A stretch of DNA of 6,645 nucleotides from SURF-24 sp964537965 (GTDB lineage Bacteria > Bacteroidota > Ignavibacteria > Ignavibacteriales > SURF-24), in contig CAZIDB010000248.1 in assembly GCA_964537965.1 (NCBI GenBank), positions 1-6,645 of the forward strand, given 5' to 3'. Shown here in pieces: positions 1 to 6,577 of this stretch; position 1 is the stretch's first letter, and the number at the start of each line of letters is the position of its first letter. A program made the position numbers and the translations under genes. The notes beneath the pieces were generated by a model. The model was not told the DNA's origin, ran no database searches, and saw nothing but the letters and a program-made list of their open reading frames with translations.

Positions 1-747
1 ATCCAGGGAAAACACAGACTTAAAAATGGAAGTCTTATCGATATTGAATTTACTACACATATAATTAATTATTCCGGTAAATCAGCAGTACTGGCTGTTG
101 TTGTTGATGTTACATCAAGGTTGAAAGTTCAGGCACAGTTAAAAACTTCGCTGCTTGAAAAAGAAACTTTACTTAAGGAAATACACCATCGTGTAAAAAA
201 CAACCTGCAGGTTATTTCAAGTTTGTTAAACCTTCAGTCAAAAAAAATTAAGGATAATTATGACCTGGCACTTTTTAATGAAAGCCAGGATAGAGTTAGA
301 TCAATGGCGATGATTCACGAAATGCTTTATCGCTCTAAGGATCTGGACAAAATTGATTTCGCTGACTACCTAAAAAAATTAATTTCTTCTTTAATGCGCT
401 CTTATAACTTTAAAAGAAATGTAAGTCTGAAGATGGAAGTGAAGGATATCTATCTGAACATTGATAAAGCTGTTCCGTGCGGTTTAATAATTAATGAACT
501 TGTGACAAATTCACTTAAGTATGCTTTCCCTGATTCAAGGGCAGGATATATTTCGGTTCATGCGGAACAAAACGGATCAATAAAAATAATTGTGGAGGAT
601 AACGGAATCGGATTACCAGAGAGTTTTTCTTTTGAAAAAATTGATTCGTTAGGTTTGAAATTAGTAAAGATTCTTACCGATCAGCTTCAGGGAAATCTTG
701 AGGTTATCAGAAACGACGGAACAAAGTTTGTCATTAATCTGAAATAG
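1..747 (+). CDS. Sensor histidine kinase, PAS + HisKA_2 + HATPase_c (5' truncated by window edge)
   Basis: This is the C-terminal part of a sensor histidine kinase; 248 residues are visible and the frame is open from base 1, so the true start lies upstream. The TTG at 121 is internal. Residues 1-40 (HRLKNGSLIDIEF...VVVDVTSR) look like the end of a PAS sensor domain. A short helical linker follows (LLEKETLLKE). The HisKA_2 dimerisation/phosphoacceptor box EIHHRVKNNLQVISSLL comes next, with the likely phosphorylated His of HRVKN encoded at 187-189. The ATPase domain shows an N-box (NELVTNSLKYAF, Asn165 and Asn170 of the visible part), a G1 box (EDNGIGLP, about 199-206) and a short G2 motif (SLGLKLVKIL, about 216-225). 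It ends with GTKFVINLK, typical of this family. No membrane segment is visible in this portion. HisKA_2 kinases usually phosphorylate stand-alone or nearby receivers; the next gene, 14 bases downstream, starts with one. The ligand sensed is unknown. Confidence 0.95.
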   Translation: MQGKHRLKNGSLIDIEFTTHIINYSGKSAVLAVVVDVTSRLKVQAQLKTSLLEKETLLKEIHHRVKNNLQVISSLLNLQSKKIKDNYDLALFNESQDRVRSMAMIHEMLYRSKDLDKIDFADYLKKLISSLMRSYNFKRNVSLKMEVKDIYLNIDKAVPCGLIINELVTNSLKYAFPDSRAGYISVHAEQNGSIKIIVEDNGIGLPESFSFEKIDSLGLKLVKILTDQLQGNLEVIRNDGTKFVINLK

Positions 748-761
748 AACAGAGGATAAAA

Positions 762-2291
762 ATGTTGCGCACAAGAATATTAATAGTAGAAGATGAAGCA
801 ATAATTGCTGAGGATCTTCGTGAAGTGCTGGTGAGGCTTGGGTATGATGTTGTGGCTTATGTTTCTTCAGGTGAACAGGCTATTCAAAAAGCTGTTGAAC
901 TGAAACCGGATTTGGTACTGATGGATATTATGATACAGGGCGACATAGACGGGATTGAGACAGCACAGTTTATAAAGGCGCGTATAGACATTCCGATTAT
1001 TTTTGTGACAGGAAATGCAGATGAACAGACACTTAAAAGAGCAAAAGTCTCCGAGCCGTTTGGTTACATTCTTAAACCGTTTGAAGAAAGAGAACTGAAT
1101 ACAAATATTGAAATAGCTTTATACCGGCATAAGACTGAAAAGGAAATAAAGGAAAGAGAACGCTGGCTGAATACAACACTGCGCAGTATTGGTGATGCCG
1201 TAATTTCTACGGATGTAAGTGGTAAAATCACGTTTATAAATAAAACAGCCGAACTGCTTACAGGCTGGATGCTGGATGATGTGATTGATAGAAATTTTAA
1301 AGACATTTTTATATTTATTGATTCCGATACAAAAAATGAAATTGCTGATCCGATTCCGTTAGTGCTGAAGGAAAAAACAACTATTGATTTACTTAAAGAT
1401 GTTATTGTTAATTCGAAGAGCGGTATAAAAATTCCTGTAGAAGTAAATACCTCGCCAATTCAAAATGAAAAAGGATTGGTGGAAGGAGTCGTTTTTATTC
1501 TGAAAGATATTTCTGAAAGAAAGAAAGCGGAAGAAGCAATAAGAAAATATACTGAAGAGCTAAAGGAACTTAATAACAGCAAGGATAAATTTTTTTCCAT
1601 AATTGCCCACGACTTAAAGAATCCGTTCAATGCAATTATCAATTCATCCAAACTGATGAAAAGCGAGTATGATTTTTTCTCGAAAGCTGATCATCTTAAA
1701 TTCCTAGATATTATTATCAAATCATCTGATGCTGCTTTCCGATTGCTTGAGAACCTGCTGCTATGGGCAAGAATGCAGAGCGGGAAAATTCAATTGGATA
1801 AAAATCATTTTAAACTTACTGATCTCTTTAAAGAATGTACTGATCTTCTGAATAACCAGGCTACTGAAAAAAAAATTACAATAAGTACAAAGATGAATTC
1901 TTCAAACATTGCATACTCTGATTATTTTATGATTGGAACAGTCGTTAGAAATCTTTTGGGGAATGCAATTAAATATACAAATGAAGGCGGCAGGATAAAC
2001 ATTGGAACATCCGAGAATGAAAATGAAATTCAAATAGACATCAAAGATTCCGGGGTTGGCATTCATAAAGATATTGCTGAGAAGCTGTTCAGGATTGATG
2101 TAAATGCAAGCACAACTGGTACAGCAGGTGAAAAGGGAACAGGACTTGGATTAATTATCTGCAAGGATTTTATTGCGGCAAACGGAGGGAGAATTTGGGT
2201 CGCAAGCAAATATAGAGAAGGCAGCACTTTTAGTTTTACTTTACCAAAAGAAGAAAAGGAAAAATCTGCTGACATCAGCACCGAAGAATAA
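762..2291 (+). CDS. Hybrid signalling protein: receiver-PAS-HisKA-HATPase_c histidine kinase
   Basis: This is a 509-residue cytoplasmic-looking protein without signal peptide or membrane helix. Residues 4-120 form a receiver domain with acidic residues Glu10/Asp11/Glu12, phosphoacceptor Asp55 (LVLMDIMI), Thr83 (FVTGN) and Lys105-Pro106 (ILKPFEE). A helical linker (about 121-137) leads to a PAS domain at about 138-255 (IGDAVISTDVSGKITFIN..., ending VVFILKDISERKKAEEA). A second helix (256-275) leads to a HisKA box with phosphoacceptor His283 (FFSIIAHDLKNPFNAI). The HATPase_c domain carries an N-box (Asn397/Asn401, RNLLGNAIKYT), G1 (DSGVGI, 429-434) and G2 (KGTGLGLIICK, 458-468). All catalytic motifs look intact. 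An AGAGGA ribosome site at 750-755 supports the ATG at 762. The gene follows the HisKA_2 kinase by 14 bases, suggesting one operon. I infer that the upstream kinase phosphorylates Asp55 and so tunes this kinase. The final acceptor is not in the window. Confidence 0.96.
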   Translation: MLRTRILIVEDEAIIAEDLREVLVRLGYDVVAYVSSGEQAIQKAVELKPDLVLMDIMIQGDIDGIETAQFIKARIDIPIIFVTGNADEQTLKRAKVSEPFGYILKPFEERELNTNIEIALYRHKTEKEIKERERWLNTTLRSIGDAVISTDVSGKITFINKTAELLTGWMLDDVIDRNFKDIFIFIDSDTKNEIADPIPLVLKEKTTIDLLKDVIVNSKSGIKIPVEVNTSPIQNEKGLVEGVVFILKDISERKKAEEAIRKYTEELKELNNSKDKFFSIIAHDLKNPFNAIINSSKLMKSEYDFFSKADHLKFLDIIIKSSDAAFRLLENLLLWARMQSGKIQLDKNHFKLTDLFKECTDLLNNQATEKKITISTKMNSSNIAYSDYFMIGTVVRNLLGNAIKYTNEGGRINIGTSENENEIQIDIKDSGVGIHKDIAEKLFRIDVNASTTGTAGEKGTGLGLIICKDFIAANGGRIWVASKYREGSTFSFTLPKEEKEKSADISTEE

Positions 2292-2304
2292 ATAATTCTC
2301 CGAC

Positions 2305-2326
2305 ATAAAATATTAACGAATTTTAT
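2305..2326. terminator. AT-only hairpin between convergent genes, weak candidate bidirectional terminator
   Basis: A perfect 7-bp inverted repeat (ATAAAAT, 8-base loop, ATTTTAT) lies in the 59-base gap between the convergent hybrid kinase and lipoprotein genes. The position suits a shared terminator. The stem contains no G-C pair and there is no clean T-tract, so it would be thermodynamically weak. In such AT-rich DNA it could be chance. Confidence 0.22.
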
Positions 2327-2350
2327 TTATAACCTTTATGATGAGTATTG

Positions 2351-2743
2351 TCACTTACTTTTCTCCTTCTGTCTTATAAACTCAAAATCAATATCGGTCA
2401 TTGTTGGACTATTAATCTTTCCTTTGTGTTTTTCACTGCTTACGAATTGACCTGAATAAGATATTGATCCTGATAAACCGGGAGTAGTTATAGTAAGAGA
2501 AATATTCGGATAGTTGCACCAGCCTACAATCTGCAGGTCATAAGTTTTTGAATCGACTATCCAGGTGCCGGTTCCTGATACATTAAATTCATTCTGAACA
2601 AGATCCAGGTTCATAACAGATCCATTTCCTGAACCATTCCATTTACCTGTAACAGAAAGTGTTTGTTCAGAATTGGGCGCTTCTTCTTTACAGCCCGTAA
2701 AAAATAAAAATATAATTATAAATAGTGATCGAATAGTATTCAT
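2351..2743 (-). CDS. Small predicted lipoprotein, beta-rich, function unknown
   Basis: From the ATG at 2743 this encodes 130 residues. It opens with a lipoprotein-type signal: a short basic start (MNTIR), a hydrophobic core (SLFIIIFLFF) and a lipobox ending TGC, giving lipidated Cys18 followed by KEE. The mature part is short and rich in alternating hydrophobic/polar residues and Gly/Ser/Thr (GKWNGSGNGS, NVSGTGTW, LSGSISYSGQF). This suggests an all-beta fold such as a small lipocalin-like barrel or sandwich, but I recognise no family. The start is uncertain. The frame also opens at ATG 2752, TTG 2767 and GTG 2779; a GAGGAG motif at 2772-2777 lies only 4 bases before the TTG, so a longer N-terminus is possible. 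I chose 2743 because it gives a normal signal length. It lies 60 bases downstream of the GH97 gene on the same strand and may be co-transcribed, implying an envelope role near that enzyme. That link is inference. Confidence 0.75.
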   Translation of the reverse strand: MNTIRSLFIIIFLFFTGCKEEAPNSEQTLSVTGKWNGSGNGSVMNLDLVQNEFNVSGTGTWIVDSKTYDLQIVGWCNYPNISLTITTPGLSGSISYSGQFVSSEKHKGKINSPTMTDIDFEFIRQKEKSK

Positions 2744-2803
2744 TTTAAGCATAGCTTTAACTGGCAATGTACTCCTCACGAAAATTCTTATAAATAAAGT
2801 AAA

Positions 2804-4786
2804 CTATTTAGCCGGTGAAATAATTCCTGCCCAGCCGCCGCCTGATGTAAGTTTAATTTGAAGAACATCAGTTGATTTAATTTCTCTTTTGTTCAACTTA
2901 TAATCCGAAGCATGCTTTTCTGCATTAACACCATCTTCAACATTTTCAAGAATATAATTCCCGGGCTCAAGGAATGAAAGAGGAATTTCCATCTCTCGTT
3001 TATCCCAGTTCGTCATTGCTCCAATGTACCATTTATTATCTTTCTTACGTGCAATTGCAACATACTCACCAACTTTGGAATCGAGTCCGATTGTTTTATC
3101 CCAAGTTGTAGGAAACTGTGCAACAAACTTTGTGTATTCAGGTTCCTTCAAATAATTGGAAGGATTATCCGCAAACATCTGAAGCGGACTTTCATAAACA
3201 ACATACATTGCAGCCTGATGGCAGCGTGTTCCCTGGCTCATTGGTTCTGTAAATACAATCCTGAAATTATCTTTGTTTGCATTAATCATTGCACCGGGAG
3301 TAAAATCCATTGGGCCGGCAACCATTCTTGTAAAAGGAAGTGTGACATCATGCTTTGGCGTAATATCATTACTCCACTTACTGTTCTCCAAACCTTTTAC
3401 TCCTTCGTGAGAAAGCACGTTAGGATATTTCTTAGTCAATCCTGATGGTTTGTATGCGCCATGAAAATCAACTAATAAGTTTCGTTTAGCTGCTTCCATT
3501 GCAGTACGTTCGTAATAATTAACCATATACTGATCACCGCGCTGCATAAAATCTACTTTAATTCCTTTTGCTCCCCATTTAGTAAACTGATCAAGAATAG
3601 CTGACATATTTTTATCCAAGGCATTCCATAAAACCCAAAGGATGACGCCGACATTCTTCTGTTTGCCGTAATCGATAATTTCTTTTAAATCTATATCAGA
3701 AATTGTATGCATAAGATCGTGTGAAGTTAAAGACCAGCCTTCATCAAGAATAATATAATCCAGGCCGTATTTGGAAGCGAAATCAATATAATACTTATAA
3801 GTTTTTGTGTTAATGCCTGAAGAGAAATCAACATCGTAAATATTCCAGTTGTTCCACCAATCCCATGCAACTTTACCGGGTTTTATCCACGCAGTGTTTT
3901 TAATTACGGTTGGTGAAGAAAGTTTGTACACCATTTCATTTTCAAGAAGGTCTTTATCTTTCTCTGCGATAAGTATTGTTCTCCATGGAAAAGTTCTTGA
4001 CCCGTTTGTCTTTGCTAAATAATCAGCATTTTTAACAATCTTTTCATTGCGGTCGTTGACATATTTAGTTTCCAGTATTGCTTTAGGAAAAACCCCATTT
4101 ACTGCATTACTTAGCGTACCTGCAAGAAACATATTAGGATAATCAAACAGGTCAGCTTCTGTAATTAAAAGCTTAATACCTTTTTCAGTCTCGAATAAAG
4201 CAGGCAAAGAACAATATTGTTCAGGTGAAATGCCTGCGATTAAAGTATCCTTATAATTTCTTTCGTAGTGAGAAATAAAATCTTTAGCTTCTTCTTCAGG
4301 AAAGAAGGTTCTGTAATTTCCGGCAAAATTAAATTCTGCTGTTTCCGCTGTAACGGCAATTTCTTTTTCATCAAGATTTGTTTCGAACCTGTATGCAGCG
4401 CCGTCATCATAAGCTCTGAAAGTAATGCTGTAATTCCCGGTGAAATTTATTTTCAATTCGTTGAAGTGATTCCTGATAAATTTATTTTTAACAGGAACAG
4501 GCGATTCAATTGTTTCATCAACGGAATTTTTCTTTATTTCTTTTACATATGGTTTTACTCCAAGCTCATTACCATTTGAAAGCATAAGCGAAATTTTGCA
4601 TGGTTTAAGCAGCTCTGTTTCATTTAATGCAATACTCCAGGTTACTATATCTGTAACGGAAATAGTAATGCCTGTTTTATTTCCGGGTGAATTTAGTTTA
4701 TACTCTTCACCATTAACCGTATTAAATGTAACAAGTAAAATGCTGAACAGACAAAAGCTGAAAAGAGCAGAGCAAATTGCCTTCAT
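2804..4786 (-). CDS. Exported glycoside hydrolase family 97 enzyme, retaining (alpha-galactosidase-like) type
   Basis: This 660-residue protein starts with a signal peptide (MKAICSALFSFCLFSILLVTF, cleavage probably near Gly26), so it acts in the periplasm or at the surface. The three GH97 parts are visible: an N-terminal beta-sandwich (about 28-295, with DDGAAYRFET and the probable calcium ligand Glu210 in ITEADL), a TIM barrel (about 300-550) and a C-terminal beta domain (about 555-650). Barrel motifs include VAWDWWNNW (306-314), YIILDEGWS (344-352), GIKVDFMQRGDQ (408-419), FHGAYKPSG (441-449), SHEGVKGLE (459-467) and AGPMDFTPGAM (490-500). Compared with SusB as I recall it, Glu461 and Glu467 match the calcium-ligand Glu and the catalytic acid. 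Asp412 stands where SusB has Gly, and Gly443 where SusB has a base Glu. That pattern belongs to retaining GH97 enzymes with an Asp nucleophile, such as alpha-galactosidase BT1871. The exact sugar cannot be fixed from sequence. The start is supported by a strong ribosome site. No SusC/SusD genes are adjacent in the window. Confidence 0.96.
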   Translation of the reverse strand: MKAICSALFSFCLFSILLVTFNTVNGEEYKLNSPGNKTGITISVTDIVTWSIALNETELLKPCKISLMLSNGNELGVKPYVKEIKKNSVDETIESPVPVKNKFIRNHFNELKINFTGNYSITFRAYDDGAAYRFETNLDEKEIAVTAETAEFNFAGNYRTFFPEEEAKDFISHYERNYKDTLIAGISPEQYCSLPALFETEKGIKLLITEADLFDYPNMFLAGTLSNAVNGVFPKAILETKYVNDRNEKIVKNADYLAKTNGSRTFPWRTILIAEKDKDLLENEMVYKLSSPTVIKNTAWIKPGKVAWDWWNNWNIYDVDFSSGINTKTYKYYIDFASKYGLDYIILDEGWSLTSHDLMHTISDIDLKEIIDYGKQKNVGVILWVLWNALDKNMSAILDQFTKWGAKGIKVDFMQRGDQYMVNYYERTAMEAAKRNLLVDFHGAYKPSGLTKKYPNVLSHEGVKGLENSKWSNDITPKHDVTLPFTRMVAGPMDFTPGAMINANKDNFRIVFTEPMSQGTRCHQAAMYVVYESPLQMFADNPSNYLKEPEYTKFVAQFPTTWDKTIGLDSKVGEYVAIARKKDNKWYIGAMTNWDKREMEIPLSFLEPGNYILENVEDGVNAEKHASDYKLNKREIKSTDVLQIKLTSGGGWAGIISPAK

Positions 4787-4792
4787 AACTAA

Positions 4793-4799
4793 CTCCCTT
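4793..4799 (-). promoter_or_regulatory. Shine-Dalgarno site of the GH97 gene
   Basis: On the minus strand AAGGGAG precedes the ATG at 4786 by 6 bases. This is the clearest ribosome-binding site in the window and fixes the start so that the signal peptide is complete. Confidence 0.75.
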
Positions 4800-4873
4800 T
4801 GAATAAAAAGAATAAAGTAACCTGCGTAAATTACATTTTTTAGTTGAATGAAAAAATAAGTATCAGATTAGGC

Positions 4874-4905
4874 ATTGGTAATTAATAACTTTTTATGGAG
4901 ATTTG
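4874..4905 (+). promoter_or_regulatory. Possible Bacteroidota-type -33/-7 promoter for the propeller gene
   Basis: ATTG (4874-4877) and GAGATTTG (4898-4905) are separated by 20 bases. This partly matches the Bacteroidota TTTG / TAnnTTTG promoter pattern, although the TA of the -7 box is GA here. Transcription would begin roughly 30-35 bases before the ATG at 4946. It lies in the 159-base divergent gap between the GH97 and propeller genes. No convincing match was found for the opposite direction. Confidence 0.28.
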
Positions 4906-4945
4906 TTCTCGTAAAACAGAGATATATATGGTGGGTTATTAAGCT

Positions 4946-6274
4946 ATGTTTTATTCAAGGTTTATTGTATTAACTTTCATTGTCTTCTTTTTTAGTTGTA
5001 ATACTATAGCGCAAATAGCGAATAGTTGGAGGACTATTAGTAGTGCGATTGAAGATGATTTTCTCAGCATCAATTTTAGTGATTCGTTGAACGGCTGGGT
5101 ACTTGGTACAAAAGTAATATTGCATAGTACTGATGGAGGAGAGACCTGGATAAAACAAAGATCTATTGATTCTGCAAGCTACAGAAAAGTATTTTTCTTA
5201 AATCATAAAATAGGTTTTGCTTATCAAGGTAAAGGTTTGATGCAAACCAGTGATGGAGGGATTAACTGGAATGTGCAAAATGAAGAATTGCAGAATTGTT
5301 ATATCGGGGGAATGAGTTTCATAAATGATAATACCGGTTGGTTAATCAGTAATAGCCTGTACGGGGATAGTTTTAATGAAATAGTTATGAAAACAAATAA
5401 TGCCGGGCAAAGTTGGGATACGCTTTTTTCAAGAATTAATATGGTTAAGTTTTATGACATACAATTCCTTGATTCTCTAACCGGGTATATAATTGGAAGC
5501 GATGGACATGATAATTTTGCTCCAATATATGTATATAAGTCAAGTAATGGAGGTAAAAGTTGGAATGATATTTCCTGGTTTGGTGGAGCTCATACATTTT
5601 ATCTATCCTCAAAAAATGAAGATACATTATGGGCGGGAGGATTTGGCTTTGCAAAATCATATGATGGTGGAATTACCTGGAATCCATATTTTATTATTGA
5701 ATCTGAAGATTCAGTATTCTACGGACAACCAAGATTCTACGATATTCTACAATTTGATAGTAAATGTGGTTATGCAATAATAGTTACCACTAAAGGTCCT
5801 AATCAAGCAAAGTTCAGATTATATTATACACAAGATAGCGGCAGTAATTGGGATCAAATTGAAATCCCACCGGACGTTCATCCTACAGCTGTTTGTAGTT
5901 TAGGAAAATATTTATTTATAGCAGGATTAGATGGAAAACTTGTTACAAATAAACCAACATCTGTGAGGATTAAAGATAATTTAGCAGAGTACTCATTCAT
6001 ACTGTATCAGAATTTTCCAAATCCGTTTAATCCGACTACGAAAATAAAATATTCAATTCCCGTAGAGGTGTATTGCAATGCACCACTACGTAATGTTTTG
6101 TTAAAAGTATATGATGTTCTTGGCAGAGAAGTATCAACTTTGGTTAATGAGGAGAAACCCGCAGGAACATACGAGATTGACTTCAACGGAAATAATTTGC
6201 CAAGCGGTATATACTTTTATCAACTTAATGCAGGTGAATTTGTGGAAACAAAAAAAATGATTCTGTTGAAGTAA
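4946..6274 (+). CDS. Secreted Ycf48/BNR-like beta-propeller protein with T9SS C-terminal sorting domain
   Basis: This is a 442-residue exported protein. The N-terminus (MFYSRFIVLTFIVFFFSCNTIAQ) is a signal peptide, cleaved probably around the Ala-Gln near residue 22. FFSC at 15-18 is an alternative weak lipobox. Residues about 28-338 form a beta-propeller of Asp-box/BNR repeats: STDGGETW (61-68), TSDGGINW (101-108), TNNAGQSW (150-157), SSNGGKSW (199-206), SYDGGITW (238-245) and TQDSGSNW (295-302). A degenerate seventh is near GLDGKLVTN (327-335). Each is preceded by a blade strand such as NGWVLG, IGFAYQ, TGWLIS or TGYIIG, as in Ycf48/photosystem-assembly-like propellers. Residues about 350-442 are a T9SS type-A sorting domain (YQNFPNPFNPTT, LKVYDVLGREVSTL, PAGTYEIDF, SGIYFYQL, KKMILLK). 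The protein is therefore likely secreted across the outer membrane and attached to the surface or released. A ten-residue insert (373-382) inside this domain is encoded by a palindrome. The ligand or role is unknown; such repeats also occur in sialidases, but no sialidase active site is seen. A weak GGTGGG at 4930-4935 precedes the ATG. Confidence 0.94.
   Translation: MFYSRFIVLTFIVFFFSCNTIAQIANSWRTISSAIEDDFLSINFSDSLNGWVLGTKVILHSTDGGETWIKQRSIDSASYRKVFFLNHKIGFAYQGKGLMQTSDGGINWNVQNEELQNCYIGGMSFINDNTGWLISNSLYGDSFNEIVMKTNNAGQSWDTLFSRINMVKFYDIQFLDSLTGYIIGSDGHDNFAPIYVYKSSNGGKSWNDISWFGGAHTFYLSSKNEDTLWAGGFGFAKSYDGGITWNPYFIIESEDSVFYGQPRFYDILQFDSKCGYAIIVTTKGPNQAKFRLYYTQDSGSNWDQIEIPPDVHPTAVCSLGKYLFIAGLDGKLVTNKPTSVRIKDNLAEYSFILYQNFPNPFNPTTKIKYSIPVEVYCNAPLRNVLLKVYDVLGREVSTLVNEEKPAGTYEIDFNGNNLPSGIYFYQLNAGEFVETKKMILLK
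6061..6090. repeat. 30-bp imperfect palindrome inserted in frame within the T9SS sorting domain
   Basis: The arms CGTAGAGGTGTATTG and CAATGCACCACTACG are near-perfect reverse complements. Of 15 pairs, 13 are Watson-Crick, one is T-G (6071/6080) and one is A-A (6066/6085). The element is 30 bases, exactly ten codons, and reads VEVYCNAPLR between the conserved strands KIKYSIP and NVLLKVYD. From memory, related sorting domains have only a few residues between these motifs, so the palindrome appears to account for the extra length. From memory too, palindromes with GTAGAG-type ends and GCATTGCAATGC-like centres are dispersed in Bacteroidota/Ignavibacteria and cyanobacterial genomes. This one looks like a diverged member of such a family. 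Confidence 0.78.
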
Positions 6275-6577
6275 CCCTGTAATTGCAATAAATTTGACTA
6301 AAACTTCCATTTTTACAAATTCTTTTCTAAGCAAAAAATTCCGTATCTTTATGGTGCAAATTTTATGAATAATCTTTTCCGGGCTCCGCACAAAGAATTA
6401 TTTCTTCTATGACCAATGTGAATTAGACTTTATTCCATCTTGAGTTAAGAATACTAAGATTTCAATTATGACCTGGAATTTATTTGTTATTTTGCTAAAT
6501 AAATTATTGATATGAATTGTTTTTAAAGTTTATAATTATAACTCATCAACATCGGAGACTGACTAAAAAGTTGAATT
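6275..6577. other. Intergenic stretch without a supportable gene
   Basis: This AT-rich stretch follows the propeller gene. No open frame on either strand has coding character; the 85-codon minus-strand frame over 6134-6391 is mostly opposite the sorting domain. I see only a partial promoter-like box (TATCTTTA, 6344-6351) and an AT-only hairpin at 6477-6505. No tRNA, rRNA or strong terminator is visible. Confidence 0.6.
6477..6505. repeat. 9-bp AT-only inverted repeat, possible weak hairpin
   Basis: AATTTATTT (6477-6485) and AAATAAATT (6497-6505) are perfect reverse complements around an 11-base loop. The perfect nine-pair stem is notable, but it contains no G-C pair and no T-run follows. It could be a weak hairpin, part of a terminator system, or chance in AT-rich DNA. 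Confidence 0.3.

Noticed and set aside
121..747. Separate 208-residue kinase gene starting at TTG 121
   Set aside because: The same frame is open back to base 1 and encodes a PAS-like end directly before it; no ribosome site precedes the TTG. It is one truncated gene.
1064..1306. Minus-strand frames opposite the hybrid kinase (also 1460-1651 and 2063-2281)
   Set aside because: They lie wholly opposite a gene with intact domain motifs, and their translations are low-complexity Ser/Leu/Phe-rich shadows.
4268..4579. Plus-strand frames opposite the GH97 gene (also 3218-3445 and 4596-4802)
   Set aside because: They overlap a convincing GH97 enzyme, show no domain or ribosome site, and are Phe/Ile/Cys-rich as expected from reverse reading.
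2804..4786. A complete polysaccharide utilisation locus around the GH97 gene
   Set aside because: No SusC/SusD pair, regulator of that type or second glycosidase is present in the window.
4800..4860. Promoter for the GH97 gene (TACTTTAT on the minus strand)
   Set aside because: It matches the -7 pattern only partly and no TTG-type -33 element sits at the right distance.
5493..5780. Overlapping frame of 95 codons within the propeller gene (also minus 5445-5660 and 4970-5158)
   Set aside because: The main frame has regular Asp-box repeats throughout. The alternative frame only repeats the underlying periodicity and has no features of its own.
6291..6321. AATTTG...CAAATT inverted repeat as terminator of the propeller gene
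   Set aside because: The stem is only six pairs with a 19-base loop and no T-tract, which is too weak to support.
6134..6391. Minus-strand 85-codon frame reaching into the intergenic region
   Set aside because: More than half of it is opposite the sorting domain. It has no recognisable motif or ribosome site.
6530..6541. Perfect 12-base palindrome TTATAATTATAA
   Set aside because: It is A/T only and short, so it is expected by chance in DNA this AT-rich.
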